DNA of 64,000 nucleotides from Sulfitobacter aestuariivivens. Lineage in GTDB: Bacteria > Pseudomonadota > Alphaproteobacteria > Rhodobacterales > Rhodobacteraceae. The DNA lies in assembly GCF_014763045.1 (NCBI RefSeq), contig NZ_JACTAG010000002.1, forward strand, positions 1,054,001 through 1,118,000. Reading direction: 5' to 3'. Of the stretch, positions 47,608-58,407 are shown one piece after another (positions within the stretch are counted from its first letter, which is position 1; each line of letters opens with the position of its first letter). The position numbers and the translations under genes are program-made. Below the pieces are notes generated by a model. It was not told the origin of the DNA. It made no database searches and was given only the letters and a program-made list of their open reading frames with translations.

Positions 47608-50079
47608 ATGAGCGATACTGACGGCAGAAAAACACTTGGTCTGGGCGGTTCGCGTCCCAGCAATGTGAAGCAAAGCTTCAGCCACGGACGCACCAAGAAC
47701 GTCGTGGTGGAAACCAAGCGCAAGCGCGTTGTGGTGCCCAAGCCGGGTGCGGCCAAGCCTGGCGGCGCCGCCAAGGCAAAGCCCACTGGTGACCCTTCCA
47801 AGCGCCCCGCCGGCATTTCCGACGCAGAGATGGACCGCCGGTTGAAGGCCGTTCAGGCCGCCAAGGCCCGCGAGACCGAAGAAGCCGCTGCCCGTCAGGC
47901 AGAGGAAAAGGCGCGTGCCGAAGACCGCGAGCGCCGCCGTGCCGAACAGGAAGCCAAGGAAGCCGCAGAACGCGAGCGCGAGGAAAGCCTCAAGGCGAAA
48001 GCCGAAGAGGACGAGCGCAAGGCCCGTGAAGCGGCCGCTGCTGCCCAAGCCGCCGCTGCACCCCCGGCAGAGCCCGCGCCCGCGCGCAGTGCGCCCAACA
48101 AATCCGGCGCACCGACGCCCCGCAAGGACGATCGCGACCGCCAGGACACCAACAAGAAGAACCGTCAGGACGACAGCCGTCGTTCCGGCAAGCTGACGCT
48201 GAACCAGGCGCTGTCAGGCCGCGAGGGCGGTCGTCAGCTTTCGATGGCGCAGATGAAGCGCAAGCAGGAACGCGCAAGGCAAAAGGCCATGGGTGGCCCG
48301 GTCGAACGCGAAAAGGTGGTGCGTGACGTGCAATTGCCTGAGGCGATTGTCGTCTCTGAACTTGCCAACCGTATGTCTGAAAAGGTCGGTGAAGTCGTCA
48401 AGTCGTTGATGAACAATGGAATGATGGTCACGCAGAACGAAACCATCGATGCCGATACCGCCGAGCTGATCATCGAAGAGTTCGGCCACAAAGTTGTGCG
48501 TGTTTCCGATGCGGACGTCGAAGACGTCATCAAGGAAATCGAAGATGACGAAAAGGACCTCAAGCCGCGTCCGCCCGTCATCACCATCATGGGCCACGTT
48601 GACCATGGTAAAACCTCGCTTCTGGATGCCATCCGCAACGCCAAGGTTGTCGCCGGCGAAGCTGGCGGGATCACTCAGCACATCGGTGCCTATCAGGTAA
48701 CAACCGATAGCGGGCAGGTTCTGTCCTTCCTCGACACGCCCGGCCACGCGGCCTTTACCTCGATGCGCTCACGCGGCGCTCAGGTAACGGACATCGTCGT
48801 GCTGGTTGTTGCGGCTGATGACGCGGTCATGCCCCAGACCATCGAGGCGATTAACCACGCCAAGGCCGCCAAGGTGCCGATGATCATTGCCATCAACAAG
48901 ATTGACCGCCCGGCGGCTGATCCTGACAAGGTGCGCACAGATCTTCTGCAGCACGAGGTCATCGTCGAAAAGATGTCTGGTGAAGTGCAGGACGTCGAAG
49001 TGTCGGCTATCACGGGTCAGGGTCTGGACGAACTGCTGGAAGCCATTGCGCTGCAGGCAGAAATTCTTGAACTCAAAGCCAACCCCGACCGCGCGGCCAT
49101 TGGCGCCGTGATCGAGGCACAGCTCGACGTGGGCCGTGGCCCGGTTGCCACGGTTCTGGTGCAGAACGGCACACTGCGGCAGGGTGATATCTTTGTTGTG
49201 GGTGAACAATACGGCAAGGTCCGTGCACTGGTCGATGATCAGGGCAACCGCGTGAAAGAGGCTGGTCCTTCCGTGCCTGTCGAAGTTCTGGGCCTGAATG
49301 GCACGCCTGAAGCAGGCGATGTGCTGAACGTGACTGATACAGAAGCCCAGGCGCGCGAGATCGCGGATTACCGCGAGAAAGCCGCCAAGGACAAACGCGC
49401 TGCTGCCGGTGCGGCCACCACGCTGGAACAGCTGATGGCCAACGCCAAGGCGGACGAGGATGTCAGTGAACTGCCCATTCTGGTCAAAGCCGATGTGCAG
49501 GGTTCTGCCGAAGCCATCGTTCAGGCGATGGAAAAGATCGGCAACGATGAGGTGCGCGTGCGCGTGCTGCACTCTGGTGTGGGCGCGATCACAGAAACAG
49601 ACGTGGGTCTGGCCGAAGCCTCGGGCGCGCCGATCATCGGTTTCAACGTCCGTGCCAATGCGTCCGCCCGGAACACAGCCAATCAGAAAAGCGTAGAGAT
49701 CCGGTACTATTCGGTGATTTACGATCTGGTGGATGACGTCAAAGCGGCGGCTTCCGGCTTGCTGTCGAATGAGATCAAAGAGAACTTCATCGGGTACGCG
49801 TCTATCAAAGAGGTCTTCAAGGTTACGGGCGTCGGCAAGGTCGCCGGTTGTCTGGTCACCGAAGGCGTCGCGCGCCGCTCTGCCGGCGTGCGCCTGCTGC
49901 GGGACAACGTGGTGATCCACGAAGGCACGCTTAAGACGCTCAAGCGTTTCAAAGACGAAGTGCCAGAGGTTCAGTCCGGTCAGGAATGCGGCATGGCGTT
50001 TGAAAATTATGATGACATTCGCCCTGACGACGTGATCGAAATCTTTGAGCGTGAAGAAGTCGAACGTCAACTGAGCTGA
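47608..50079 (+). CDS. infB: Translation initiation factor IF-2
   Basis: 823 residues. GTPase that places initiator tRNA on the 30S subunit. Residues about 60-200 are a low-complexity stretch of Ala, Glu, Lys and Arg, a charged helix typical of alphaproteobacterial IF-2. The IF2_N domain is near 245-295. The G domain has P-loop [12 protein letters not shown] near 330, DTPGHAAF near 378 and NKID near 430, followed by the four-domain tail. Last gene of the operon; rbfA and truB do not follow, as a terminator comes directly after. Confidence 0.97.
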   Translation: MSDTDGRKTLGLGGSRPSNVKQSFSHGRTKNVVVETKRKRVVVPKPGAAKPGGAAKAKPTGDPSKRPAGISDAEMDRRLKAVQAAKARETEEAAARQAEEKARAEDRERRRAEQEAKEAAEREREESLKAKAEEDERKAREAAAAAQAAAAPPAEPAPARSAPNKSGAPTPRKDDRDRQDTNKKNRQDDSRRSGKLTLNQALSGREGGRQLSMAQMKRKQERARQKAMGGPVEREKVVRDVQLPEAIVVSELANRMSEKVGEVVKSLMNNGMMVTQNETIDADTAELIIEEFGHKVVRVSDADVEDVIKEIEDDEKDLKPRPPVITIMGHVDHGKTSLLDAIRNAKVVAGEAGGITQHIGAYQVTTDSGQVLSFLDTPGHAAFTSMRSRGAQVTDIVVLVVAADDAVMPQTIEAINHAKAAKVPMIIAINKIDRPAADPDKVRTDLLQHEVIVEKMSGEVQDVEVSAITGQGLDELLEAIALQAEILELKANPDRAAIGAVIEAQLDVGRGPVATVLVQNGTLRQGDIFVVGEQYGKVRALVDDQGNRVKEAGPSVPVEVLGLNGTPEAGDVLNVTDTEAQAREIADYREKAAKDKRAAAGAATTLEQLMANAKADEDVSELPILVKADVQGSAEAIVQAMEKIGNDEVRVRVLHSGVGAITETDVGLAEASGAPIIGFNVRANASARNTANQKSVEIRYYSVIYDLVDDVKAAASGLLSNEIKENFIGYASIKEVFKVTGVGKVAGCLVTEGVARRSAGVRLLRDNVVIHEGTLKTLKRFKDEVPEVQSGQECGMAFENYDDIRPDDVIEIFEREEVERQLS

Positions 50080-50105
50080 TCAGGCTACAGATGAATTGAA
50101 ACATG

Positions 50106-50129
50106 AAGGGCCGCAGTCGTGCGGCCCTT
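50106..50129 (+). terminator. Intrinsic terminator after infB
   Basis: AAGGGCCGCA (50106-50115) pairs with TGCGGCCCTT (50120-50129) over GTCG, with a short T stretch following. It separates infB from the convergent 44-residue protein gene and marks the end of the rimP-infB operon. Confidence 0.85.
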
Positions 50130-50141
50130 TGTCATTGAATT

Positions 50142-50276
50142 TCAGTGTTTTCGGATGATCGGCTTACCTGCAAAGACAGCATCGTCAACCTTCACAACAA
50201 TCCGTCCGTCCGGCATTTCCTTGACGAAAATACCCTGTATCGAAACGCAAGTTCCCAGTGTGATTGTGCGCAGCAT
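50142..50276 (-). CDS. Conserved small protein, 44 residues
   Basis: Begins MLRTITLGTCVSIQGIFVKE and ends in PIIRKH, with an alternation of hydrophobic and polar residues that suggests a small beta barrel or strand pair (VSIQGIFVK, RIVVKVDDAVFAGKP). The ATG at 50276 has a GGGGGGAG ribosome site, far better than chance. I recall similar tiny uncharacterised proteins in Rhodobacteraceae, so I consider it a real gene of unknown function. No signal peptide or membrane segment. It follows mutT on the same strand. Confidence 0.65.
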   Translation of the reverse strand: MLRTITLGTCVSIQGIFVKEMPDGRIVVKVDDAVFAGKPIIRKH

Positions 50277-50338
50277 CAGATTCTCCCCCCCAGAAGATAC
50301 CTGAACACTAGCGGGAAATGCTTGTTTGGCCAGAAGAT

Positions 50339-50737
50339 TCAGAGCCAATCCCGCAATACGGGAATCAGGGGGATGTCTGCAGCGGGCATGGGGTAGTCCT
50401 TTAGCGCGCTGGCTCGAACCCATTTAAGCGCCTGACCTTCGCGTGATACTGGTGTGCCTTCCCACTTGCGGCAGGCAAAAAGAGGCATCAGCAGGTGGAA
50501 TTCATCGTAGGAATGGCTGGCGAATGTGAGCGGTGCAAGGCACGACGACCACGTATTGATCCCCAGCTCTTCCTCAAGTTCACGGATCAGCGCGACCTCG
50601 GGGGTCTCCCCCGGCTCGACCTTGCCGCCGGGAAACTCCCAAAGCCCGGCCATGGATTTGCCTTCGGGCCGCTGGGCAATCAGCACGCGACCATCAACGT
50701 CAATCAAGGCAACGGCAGAGACAAGAACAGTTTTCAA
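50339..50737 (-). CDS. mutT: 8-oxo-dGTP diphosphatase MutT
   Basis: 132 residues. Removes oxidised guanine nucleotides from the pool. Nudix box GGKVEPGETPEVALIRELEEELGI at about 37-60 is complete, preceded by GLWEFP, the usual MutT sequence. The start shares four bases with the argJ stop, so argJ-mutT are coupled. The 44-residue gene follows 62 bases on. Confidence 0.93.
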   Translation of the reverse strand: MKTVLVSAVALIDVDGRVLIAQRPEGKSMAGLWEFPGGKVEPGETPEVALIRELEEELGINTWSSCLAPLTFASHSYDEFHLLMPLFACRKWEGTPVSREGQALKWVRASALKDYPMPAADIPLIPVLRDWL

Positions 50738-51960
50738 GAACGATAGTCCGCATTGATCGAGATATAGCCATGGGTCAGATCGCAGGTCCAGACCGTGGCC
50801 TTTCCTCCGCCCAGACCCAGATCGACACCGATAACAATGTCCTGCCCTTTCATATGCGCGGCGGCGTCAGCCTCGGAATACGCAGCGCTGCGCCAGCCAT
50901 CCTTGGCAACCTCGACATCGCCAAATCGGATGGAAAGCCGATCTCGGTCCGCCGCAGCACCAGATTTTCCAATGGCCATCACTACACGTCCCCAGTTCGG
51001 GTCTTCACCGGCAATCGCGGTCTTTATCAGCGGCGAATTGGCGATCGACATGGCGTGAACATACGCATCCCTGTCACTTTGGGCCCCAGTCACAGCCACC
51101 TCGACGAATTTTGTCGCTCCTTCACCGTCTTTGACGACCAGGTGAGCAAGCTCAAGCATCACGTCATGCAGGGCACCGAGAAATTTGGTGCTGTCTGAGG
51201 CATCGACGCCTGATGCACCCGTCGCTGCCATGATCAGGGTATCAGAGGTAGATGTATCGCTGTCCACGGTGATGCAGTTGAACGTGGCGTTGGTGTGGGC
51301 AGAGACCATCGACTGCAATTGCTCTTGCTCGATCACAGCATCGGTAAAGATGTAGACCAGCATCGTCGCCATATCCGGCGCAATCATACCGGAGCCTTTA
51401 GCAATCCCCGCAATTGAGACGGTTTCCCCGCCAATCTTGACCGTGGCAGCCGCGCCTTTTGCGAAAGTGTCTGTTGTCATGATGGCCTTGGCGGCGTCAG
51501 CAATGCGACCGGCGTCCAGATTCGCGCGCAAGTCGGCCAGAATGCCAGTGATCCGCTCGTGTGGCAGGGGTTCGCCGATCACCCCCGTCGAAGAGGTAAA
51601 AACGCGTGACTGGGGGATGTCGCAAACCGAAGCGACTTTCGCCGTGATTGCCGCAACCGCATCAACACCTGCTTTTCCGGTAAAGGCATTGGCGTTGCCG
51701 GAATTGACAAGGATCGCCGCGCCTGCATCCGAGACTGTGCCGATCTTGGCCTCACAATCCAGCACGGGTGCGGCGCGGGTCGATGACCGCGTAAACGTGC
51801 CCGCGATGGCTGTCCCCGGGGCCAATTCCGCAAGCATGACGTCCGTGCGGCCCTGATACTTGACCCCGGCGGCCGTTGTGGCAAAGCGCACCCCGCTGAT
51901 CACCGGCAGGTCCGGAAAACGATCCGGTGCCAGTGGCGACACCGCAGTCACATCAGCCAT
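50734..51960 (-). CDS. argJ: Bifunctional ornithine acetyltransferase / N-acetylglutamate synthase ArgJ
   Basis: 408 residues. Transfers the acetyl group from N-acetylornithine to glutamate, giving the cyclic arginine pathway. The self-cleavage site is in KGSGMIAPDMATML, with Thr199 as the nucleophile. Also NSGNANAFTGKAG near 86 and EDPNWGRVVMAIGKSGA near 325. Three bases after the parvulin gene. Together with argG at 19.5 kb this gives two arginine genes in the window, not adjacent. Confidence 0.96.
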   Translation of the reverse strand: MADVTAVSPLAPDRFPDLPVISGVRFATTAAGVKYQGRTDVMLAELAPGTAIAGTFTRSSTRAAPVLDCEAKIGTVSDAGAAILVNSGNANAFTGKAGVDAVAAITAKVASVCDIPQSRVFTSSTGVIGEPLPHERITGILADLRANLDAGRIADAAKAIMTTDTFAKGAAATVKIGGETVSIAGIAKGSGMIAPDMATMLVYIFTDAVIEQEQLQSMVSAHTNATFNCITVDSDTSTSDTLIMAATGASGVDASDSTKFLGALHDVMLELAHLVVKDGEGATKFVEVAVTGAQSDRDAYVHAMSIANSPLIKTAIAGEDPNWGRVVMAIGKSGAAADRDRLSIRFGDVEVAKDGWRSAAYSEADAAAHMKGQDIVIGVDLGLGGGKATVWTCDLTHGYISINADYRS

Positions 51961-51963
51961 GAA

Positions 51964-52812
51964 TTACTCCAGCAATTCGAGGTTTTTCAGGATCGCGGGG
52001 TCCATGCTTTCGCTGGCCGTGCGGTCGACGGATGCTGCCGCAGTAATCTCGTCAATGGCCGCTGTCGCACGCGCCTGACGGGCGTCCATTTCAAGTTCAT
52101 CGCGGACAGTGTCCATTTCAGGTGCATTCGTGTCGCGCACGTCGTTCAGCTTGATCACGTGCCAGCCGAACTGGGTTTTGACCGGGGCCGATACCTGCCC
52201 AGTCTCCATCGCCACTACGGCTTCTTCAAATGTCGGAACCATCATGCCTTTCCCGAACCAACCCAACGAACCGCCGCCGGGGCCAGACGGACCCGTGGAG
52301 TGTTCGCGCGCCAGCGCTGCGAAATCCGCACCCCCGTCCAGCTGTTCCTTGAGCGCGTTTGCCTCTTCTTCGGTTTCCACAAGTATGTGAGAAGCATTGA
52401 ATTCCTGCGCAGCTTCGAAATCCGAGTACTTGGCCTCGTACGCTTTCTTGATCTCGTCATCGCTGACCGGGGCCGCCATGATCAGCTCAAGGGCTTCACC
52501 GGCGATCAGCGAACGCTGCTCGTTTTCGATGGATTTCGTGACACGAGCAGGCAAATCACCCTCAAACGTGTCGGAAATCGCAGCCTGCTGGATCAGCTGG
52601 TCCAGAATGCCGCTAAACAACACTTCGTCTGGCAATTGCTGATACTGTTCAGGCAGGCGCGCGCGCGCAGCAATCATATGCCCCAGCGTGATCTCGGTCT
52701 CGTTGACCGTGGCCACGACCGTATCTGCGCCGGGGGCATCCTGTGAAGCCACAGGCAGCGCAAGGCCGACGGCCAGCGCAAAAGGTGCCAGAAAAGTGAG
52801 TGTTTTTTGCAT
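51964..52812 (-). CDS. Periplasmic parvulin-type peptidyl-prolyl isomerase
   Basis: 282 residues with a signal peptide ([20 protein letters not shown], cleavage near 23). A SurA/PpiC-like N-terminal helical part leads to the parvulin domain (about 130-230) with [29 protein letters not shown] and [19 protein letters not shown], then GWHVIKL. Helps fold exported proteins. Start at 52812; longer frame not conserved. Divergent from secA, the export motor, which fits a secretion-related locus; followed by argJ. Confidence 0.92.
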   Translation of the reverse strand: MQKTLTFLAPFALAVGLALPVASQDAPGADTVVATVNETEITLGHMIAARARLPEQYQQLPDEVLFSGILDQLIQQAAISDTFEGDLPARVTKSIENEQRSLIAGEALELIMAAPVSDDEIKKAYEAKYSDFEAAQEFNASHILVETEEEANALKEQLDGGADFAALAREHSTGPSGPGGGSLGWFGKGMMVPTFEEAVVAMETGQVSAPVKTQFGWHVIKLNDVRDTNAPEMDTVRDELEMDARQARATAAIDEITAAASVDRTASESMDPAILKNLELLE

Positions 52813-52851
52813 GGATTGTCCTAACCGTTGGCCCATCCGGGGGCTGCTACA

Positions 52852-52880
52852 TTGACAGTAATTGGTGCGACCCTTACATC
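52852..52880 (+). promoter_or_regulatory. Promoter for secA
   Basis: TTGACA at 52852-52857 (perfect -35), 17-base spacer and TACATC at 52875-52880. The secA ATG is at 52989, leaving a leader of about 100 bases. I did not find a SecM-type arrest peptide in it. Confidence 0.65.
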
Positions 52881-52988
52881 GCCCTATGGGCAGTTTCCGG
52901 CGCCCTTTCACCCGTCTATCTATGGGCTGACATCGCGCTGGGCAAGCAGATCAAATCACGATCAGATCACAAGACGGCTGGAGAGCAC

Positions 52989-55688
52989 ATGCTGGGTATC
53001 GGAACAATCGCCAAAAAGGTCTTTGGCACCCCCAATGACCGCAAAATCAAGGCGACACGCCCGCTGGTGGACCAGATCAACGCGCTGGAACCTGAATTTG
53101 AAAAGCTGTCCGATGAGGGTCTCAAAGAGAAGACCGAGGAACTGGCAAAGCGTGCAATGCAGGGCGAAAGCCTTGACGATCTTCTGCCCGAAGCTTTTGC
53201 CAACTGCCGCGAAGGCGCGCGCCGTGCGCTGGGTCTGCGGGCCTTTGATGTGCAGTTGATGGCGGCAATTTTCCTGCATCAAGGCAATATTTCCGAACAG
53301 AAAACGGGCGAAGGCAAGACACTGACCGCGACCCTTGCTGCCTATCTGAACGCACTGACGGGCAAGGGCGTGCATATCGTCACTGTCAACGAATACCTCG
53401 TCAAACGAGACGCCGAATGGATGGGCAAGGTGTTCAACGCGCTTGGCCTGACCTGCGGGGCCGTCTGGTCAAACATGCCCGAAGACGAAAAGCGCGCGGC
53501 CTATAACTGCGATATCACCTACGCCACCAACAATGAGCTTGGGTTCGACTATCTGCGCGACAACATGAAGGCCAGCCTTGATGAGATCATGCAAAAGCAC
53601 CACAATTTTGCGATTGTGGATGAGGTTGATTCAATCCTGATCGATGAGGCACGGACACCGCTGGTGATCTCAGGACCCGCGCAAGACCGGTCAGAACTTT
53701 ACGTGACAATCGACAAGCTGATCCCGTCCCTTTCGGATGAACATTTCGAACTGGATGAGAAGACCCGCAACGTGACCTTCACCGATGAAGGCAACGAGTT
53801 TCTCGAAGAACAACTGCGTGCGCGTTCCCTTATGGAAGAGGGCCAGTCGCTTTACGATCCTGAGAGCACCACGATTGTGCATCACGTCAATCAGGGTCTG
53901 CGCGCGCACAAGCTGTTCACCAAGGACAAAGATTACATCGTGCGGGACGGCGAGGTCATGCTGATCGACGAATTTACCGGACGCATGATGCAGGGCCGCC
54001 GCCTGTCTGATGGTCTGCATCAGGCGATCGAGGCCAAGGAAGAGGTCGAGATCAAGCCAGAGAACGTCACGCTGGCTTCCGTGACTTTCCAGAATTACTT
54101 TCGCCTTTATGCCAAACTGGCAGGCATGACCGGTACCGCGTTGACCGAGGCCGATGAATTTGCCGAAATCTACGGTCTGGGCGTTGTCGAAGTGCCGACC
54201 AACCTGCCGGTCACCCGCCAAGACAAGGACGATGCCGTTTACCGGTCGGTGGGCGAAAAATACGCCGCGATGATCGAACAGGTCAAAAAGTCGCATGAAA
54301 AGGGCCAGCCCTGCCTTGTCGGCACGACCTCTATCGAAAAGTCTGAGTTGCTGAGCCAGATGCTGACCGCTGAGGGTATCGAACACAACGTGCTGAACGC
54401 GCGCCAGCACGAGCAGGAAGCCCAGATCATTGCTGAGGCAGGCAAATTGGGTGCGGTGACCATCGCCACCAACATGGCCGGGCGCGGGACGGATATCCAG
54501 CTGGGCGGTAACGTCGAGTTGAAGGTGCTGGAGGCGCTGACTGCAGATCCTGAGGCTGATCCCGAAAAGTTGCGCGCGGAAATCGAAGCGCAGCATGCGG
54601 ATGAAAAGCAGAAGGTTCTTGAGGCTGGCGGGCTCTATGTGCTGGCGTCAGAACGGCATGAAAGCCGCCGGATTGACAACCAGCTGCGAGGCCGTTCCGG
54701 CCGTCAGGGCGATCCGGGAAAGACATGGTTCTTTCTGTCGCTCGAAGACGACCTGATGCGCATTTTCGGCTCTGAACGGCTGGAAAAGGTGCTGACAACG
54801 CTGGGCCTCAAGGAAGGCGAAGCGATCATTCACCCTTGGGTCAACAAGTCACTTGAACGGGCACAGGCCAAGGTTGAAGGCCGCAACTTTGACATCCGCA
54901 AGCAGTTGCTCAAGTTTGACGATGTGATGAATGAACAGCGCAAGGTGATCTTTGGTCAGCGTCGTGACATCATGGAAGCGGAAGATCTGCACGACATCAC
55001 AGAGGACATGCGCCATCAGGTGATCGACGATCTGATCGATACCTACATGCCGCCTAAATCATATGCCGATCAATGGGATGCCGAAGGGTTCTATGCCGCC
55101 GCCATCGAGCAGCTGAACATCGATCTGCCCATCATCGCCTGGTGCGAAGAAGAAGGCGTGGATGACGACGTGATCCGCGAACGCTTGATCGAGGCCACGG
55201 ACAAGATGATGGCCGAAAAGGCCGAGGCCTTTGGCGAAGAGAACATGCGCACCATCGAAAAACAGTTGCTGCTGCAGACGATCGACGCCAAATGGCGCGA
55301 GCACCTGCTGACACTTGAGCATCTTCGTTCTGTCGTGGGCTTTCGTGGCTATGCGCAGCGCGATCCGTTGAATGAATACAAGAACGAAAGCTTTCAGCTT
55401 TTTGAAGGCATGCTCGACAGTTTGCGCCAGGATGTGACGCAGAAACTTGGCCAGGTCCAGCCCATGACCAATGAAGAGCGGCAGGCCATGATCCAGCAGA
55501 TGGCAGCGCAGCAAGCTGAATTCGAGGCGGCCCAGTCCGGTCCAAAGACCGATGCAGATTCCGTGGAGGACGCCGCAATTGGCTTTGATGAGGCTGATCC
55601 GGCCACATGGGGCAACCCGGGCCGCAATGACCGTTGCCCCTGCGGGTCAGGCAAGAAGTTCAAGCATTGTCACGGGCGCCTCGCCTGA
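52989..55688 (+). CDS. secA: Preprotein translocase ATPase SecA
   Basis: 899 residues from the ATG at 52989; the open frame extends to 52800 without similarity. The motor of Sec export. Walker A TGEGKT is near 107, Walker B region [14 protein letters not shown] near 208, [11 protein letters not shown] near 497, and the C-terminal zinc motif [14 protein letters not shown] near 880-893 for SecB and lipid binding. Length matches alphaproteobacterial SecA. Divergent from the parvulin gene, followed by two exported protein genes. Confidence 0.97.
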   Translation: MLGIGTIAKKVFGTPNDRKIKATRPLVDQINALEPEFEKLSDEGLKEKTEELAKRAMQGESLDDLLPEAFANCREGARRALGLRAFDVQLMAAIFLHQGNISEQKTGEGKTLTATLAAYLNALTGKGVHIVTVNEYLVKRDAEWMGKVFNALGLTCGAVWSNMPEDEKRAAYNCDITYATNNELGFDYLRDNMKASLDEIMQKHHNFAIVDEVDSILIDEARTPLVISGPAQDRSELYVTIDKLIPSLSDEHFELDEKTRNVTFTDEGNEFLEEQLRARSLMEEGQSLYDPESTTIVHHVNQGLRAHKLFTKDKDYIVRDGEVMLIDEFTGRMMQGRRLSDGLHQAIEAKEEVEIKPENVTLASVTFQNYFRLYAKLAGMTGTALTEADEFAEIYGLGVVEVPTNLPVTRQDKDDAVYRSVGEKYAAMIEQVKKSHEKGQPCLVGTTSIEKSELLSQMLTAEGIEHNVLNARQHEQEAQIIAEAGKLGAVTIATNMAGRGTDIQLGGNVELKVLEALTADPEADPEKLRAEIEAQHADEKQKVLEAGGLYVLASERHESRRIDNQLRGRSGRQGDPGKTWFFLSLEDDLMRIFGSERLEKVLTTLGLKEGEAIIHPWVNKSLERAQAKVEGRNFDIRKQLLKFDDVMNEQRKVIFGQRRDIMEAEDLHDITEDMRHQVIDDLIDTYMPPKSYADQWDAEGFYAAAIEQLNIDLPIIAWCEEEGVDDDVIRERLIEATDKMMAEKAEAFGEENMRTIEKQLLLQTIDAKWREHLLTLEHLRSVVGFRGYAQRDPLNEYKNESFQLFEGMLDSLRQDVTQKLGQVQPMTNEERQAMIQQMAAQQAEFEAAQSGPKTDADSVEDAAIGFDEADPATWGNPGRNDRCPCGSGKKFKHCHGRLA

Positions 55689-55793
55689 GAGCGTGCCGTA
55701 ATTTTGTCTAAATGATCCCCTTTCGGGGCCATAACCCGGCCCTGATTGCACGCCAAACGTGTCTATGAGCGATTCCGTGAAAGGAATAGGGAT

Positions 55794-56777
55794 ATGGCAC
55801 AGAAACGAGAAATCCTGACAGCGGCGGGCACAGTTGCCTGTGCGCTGGCCATCGGCTTTTTCATGCAAAGCTCAGAAGCTGCGGAAAAACGATACGGAAC
55901 CACGTCGACGGCTGCGGCACAGGCTTCCGGCACGGTCAAGTCGTCAGGATCGCTGCTGGAGATGCACGAAATCTTTCTTACCTCGGCCGAATTCGACACC
56001 ACAGCGCCAAGCCCATCCAGCGACGCACAGGTCATCAAGGCCTCAGCTCCAAATCCGTTGCCGACCCCGCCTGCGCCGGACACGCCAATCGCCCCGACTT
56101 GTGAGATTACGGCAAATGCGCGTCCGATGGCCGCCGCGATGGTCAATCTGACACTTGATGCGTCCTGCTTGCCCGAAGAACGGGTAACCGTGCATCACAA
56201 CGGCATGATCTTTACTGAAGTCACCTCAAAAATCGGTACGCTCGACATTGCGGTACCTGCACTGACGAAAGAAGCGGTATTCATTCTGGCGTTTTCGAAC
56301 GGGGAAGGTGCGGTTGCACAGACGACTGTCGAGGACCTCGTGGATTTTGACCGCGTCGTGCTGCAATGGAAAGGCGACACCGGATTCCAGATCCATGCAC
56401 TTGAATTCGGCGCCGACTATGGTGGCAATGGCCACATCTGGGAAGGCGCACCCGGCGAGATGGCTGACGCTGTCACAGGATCCAACGGTATCATCACGCG
56501 CCACGGCGACAGCGCCGCACCGGAGGCACTCGTTGCTGAAGCTTATACGTTCCCCAAGGCTGCGTCTGGCCGTGCAGGAACAGTTGCGTTGAGCGTCGAA
56601 ACCGAGGTCTCCAGCGTGAACTGCGGTTTGGAGCTTGAAGCGCAAACAATCGAAATTGCCAACGGAAACGACGTCAAAACACGCAATCTCTCCCTGCCTG
56701 TACCAGAATGCGATAGCGTAGGTGACTTTCTGGTGTTGAATAATCTTCTCGAAGACCTGAAAGTCGCGGCCAGGTAG
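55794..56777 (+). CDS. Exported protein of unknown function, 327 residues
   Basis: Start ATG at 55794 has AAGGAATAGGG upstream. A signal peptide or anchor (about 5-30, TAAGTVACALAIGFFMQSSEA) is followed by a Ser/Thr/Pro-rich linker (about 35-100, PLPTPPAPDTP) and a domain (about 102-327) with Cys residues that could pair: CEITANARPM, SCLPEERV, NCGLE and PECDS. I do not recognise the domain. It begins 105 bases after secA and is followed 18 bases later by the PstS/OmpA fusion, likely the same transcript. Confidence 0.8.
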   Translation: MAQKREILTAAGTVACALAIGFFMQSSEAAEKRYGTTSTAAAQASGTVKSSGSLLEMHEIFLTSAEFDTTAPSPSSDAQVIKASAPNPLPTPPAPDTPIAPTCEITANARPMAAAMVNLTLDASCLPEERVTVHHNGMIFTEVTSKIGTLDIAVPALTKEAVFILAFSNGEGAVAQTTVEDLVDFDRVVLQWKGDTGFQIHALEFGADYGGNGHIWEGAPGEMADAVTGSNGIITRHGDSAAPEALVAEAYTFPKAASGRAGTVALSVETEVSSVNCGLELEAQTIEIANGNDVKTRNLSLPVPECDSVGDFLVLNNLLEDLKVAAR

Positions 56778-56795
56778 AATAACGCTTGGTTTCAA

Positions 56796-58355
56796 ATGTC
56801 GGTACTGAAACGTGCGGCGGCTTTCGTCGCACTTTTTCTTTTTGCGGTGCCCTTCGCCGCTGCGCAGGATGTCACCTTGTCCTCGCGGGATGGGAAGGTT
56901 GAATTGTCGGGTACCCTTCTGGGGTTCGACGGTGAATTCTATCGGGTAGAGACAGAGTACGGCGAGTTGACAGTCGACGGTTCGGGCGTGCTGTGTGAGG
57001 GGCCGGGGTGCCCCAATTTGCAGGATTTTGTGGCAGAAGTTCAGATGTCCGGCTCTGCTACGATGGGTGCTGTGCTGATGCCAGCGCTGGTCGACGCCTT
57101 TGCGAGGCGCAATGGCTACACGGTGTCACGCGAGGCATTGGATCCGACACGATTTGATCTACTGCTGACGCGCACTGAAACCGGTAAGCTTGCTGCTCGG
57201 TTCGGATTTCGCGCGACAAATACCGACGAAGGCTTTGCCGATCTTCTGGCGGATGAGGCCGATATCGTCATGGCCCTGCGTGAGATACGGGCCGAGGAAC
57301 GGATCAACGCACGCGAAGCAGGAATGGGTGATCTGACTGGCAACAACCGCAGCCGCGTGCTGGCGCTGGACGCTGTGGTGCCTGTGGTCTCACCAAGTAA
57401 CCCTATCAAGGGGATATCGCCGCTGAAGCTGGCACAGGTCTTTGCCGGTGACATCACCAACTGGCAGGATCTTGGCGGTCCGGACGCGCCGATTGATCTG
57501 CATTTGCCAATCGGCTCCAGCGGATTGAGCCAGGCCATTGAAGATCAAGTTATGACGCCCGCCAAGTTAAGTTTGCGGGACGGCATCACCCGGCACGCCT
57601 TGCCCGGTGATCTGGCAGATGCCGTTGCCAAGGATACTTTCGCGCTGGGCATCAGCAGCTTTGCGGAGCGTCGCAACACGCAAGTGCTGACACTGACCGG
57701 GACCTGCGGATTTTCATTGGACGCCGCGCGACGCACGATCAAAACTGAGGATTATCCGCTGACCGCGCCGATGTTTTTATACTTTCCCGCCCGTCGGTTA
57801 CCCCTGATCGCGCGCGAATTTTTGGCCTACACCCGTGGGGCTGGAGCGCAGAATGTAATCCGGCGGGCGGGCTTTGTGGATCAGACGCCGGAGGAGATCG
57901 GGATTGACGCGCAAGGCAATCGGTTTGCGAATGCGATTACGGTTGCGGGGCCCGAGACGACCCTGCAGGAAATCCAGCGCATGGCGGCAACGTTGACCCC
58001 GATGGCGCGATTGACGACATCCTTCCGATTCGAGGCGGGATCAATCCGACTGGATGCGCAATCCCGCTCGAATGTGCAGCAATTGGCGCGGGCGCTGGAG
58101 CAGGGGCAGTACGACGCTCGCAAAATGTTGTTCGTAGGATTTAGTGACGGAAACGGTGCGGCCAAGGCCAACCGCGATATCGCCCTGCGGCGGGCAGAGG
58201 CGGTCTTGCGAGCCGTGAGTGCGGCGGCGGTCACAGCCAATCTGGAACGCATTGATCTGGGTGTGGATGCCTTTGGCGAGGCGATGCCGATGGCCTGCGA
58301 TGACAGCGCCTGGGGACGGCAGGCGAACCGGCGGGTTGAGGTCTGGGTGCGCTAG
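56796..58355 (+). CDS. PstS-like phosphate-binding domain fused to OmpA C-terminal domain
   Basis: 519 residues. Signal peptide (about 1-23, ending FAAAQ), a short domain near 25-70, a PstS-type periplasmic binding domain (about 80-345, with VAEVQMSGSATMGAVLMPALVDAFARR, the SGS-like phosphate-loop start, and ADIVMALREI), and an OmpA/peptidoglycan-binding domain (about 400-519, FRFEAGSIRLDAQSRSNVQQLAR and GVDAFGEAMPMACDDSAWGRQANRRVEVWV). The OmpA part should tether the binding domain to peptidoglycan, so it is not a free ABC transporter partner. Ligand unproven. Stop lies nine bases before the 11-bp repeat at 58364. Confidence 0.85.
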   Translation: MSVLKRAAAFVALFLFAVPFAAAQDVTLSSRDGKVELSGTLLGFDGEFYRVETEYGELTVDGSGVLCEGPGCPNLQDFVAEVQMSGSATMGAVLMPALVDAFARRNGYTVSREALDPTRFDLLLTRTETGKLAARFGFRATNTDEGFADLLADEADIVMALREIRAEERINAREAGMGDLTGNNRSRVLALDAVVPVVSPSNPIKGISPLKLAQVFAGDITNWQDLGGPDAPIDLHLPIGSSGLSQAIEDQVMTPAKLSLRDGITRHALPGDLADAVAKDTFALGISSFAERRNTQVLTLTGTCGFSLDAARRTIKTEDYPLTAPMFLYFPARRLPLIAREFLAYTRGAGAQNVIRRAGFVDQTPEEIGIDAQGNRFANAITVAGPETTLQEIQRMAATLTPMARLTTSFRFEAGSIRLDAQSRSNVQQLARALEQGQYDARKMLFVGFSDGNGAAKANRDIALRRAEAVLRAVSAAAVTANLERIDLGVDAFGEAMPMACDDSAWGRQANRRVEVWVR

Positions 58356-58363
58356 AAAGTACC

Positions 58364-58407
58364 GTCGGTATCACGTCGGTATCACGTCGGTATTGGGTCG
58401 GTGTCAG
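58364..58407 (-). repeat. 11-bp tandem repeat, four units, core GTCGGTAT (reverse of ATACCGAC)
   Basis: GTCGGTAT occurs at 58364, 58375 and 58386, and GTCGGTGT at 58397, an exact 11-base period; connecting triplets are CAC, CAC, TGG and CAG. It fills the gap between two convergent genes and the last unit contains the radC stop codon. It is the same repeat as at 44481, in opposite orientation. Confidence 0.9.

Noticed and set aside
45945..50070. Long reverse-strand open frames opposite nusA and infB (up to about 430 codons)
   Set aside because: They mirror well-recognised genes, have no family motifs or ribosome sites, and are expected in GC-rich coding DNA.
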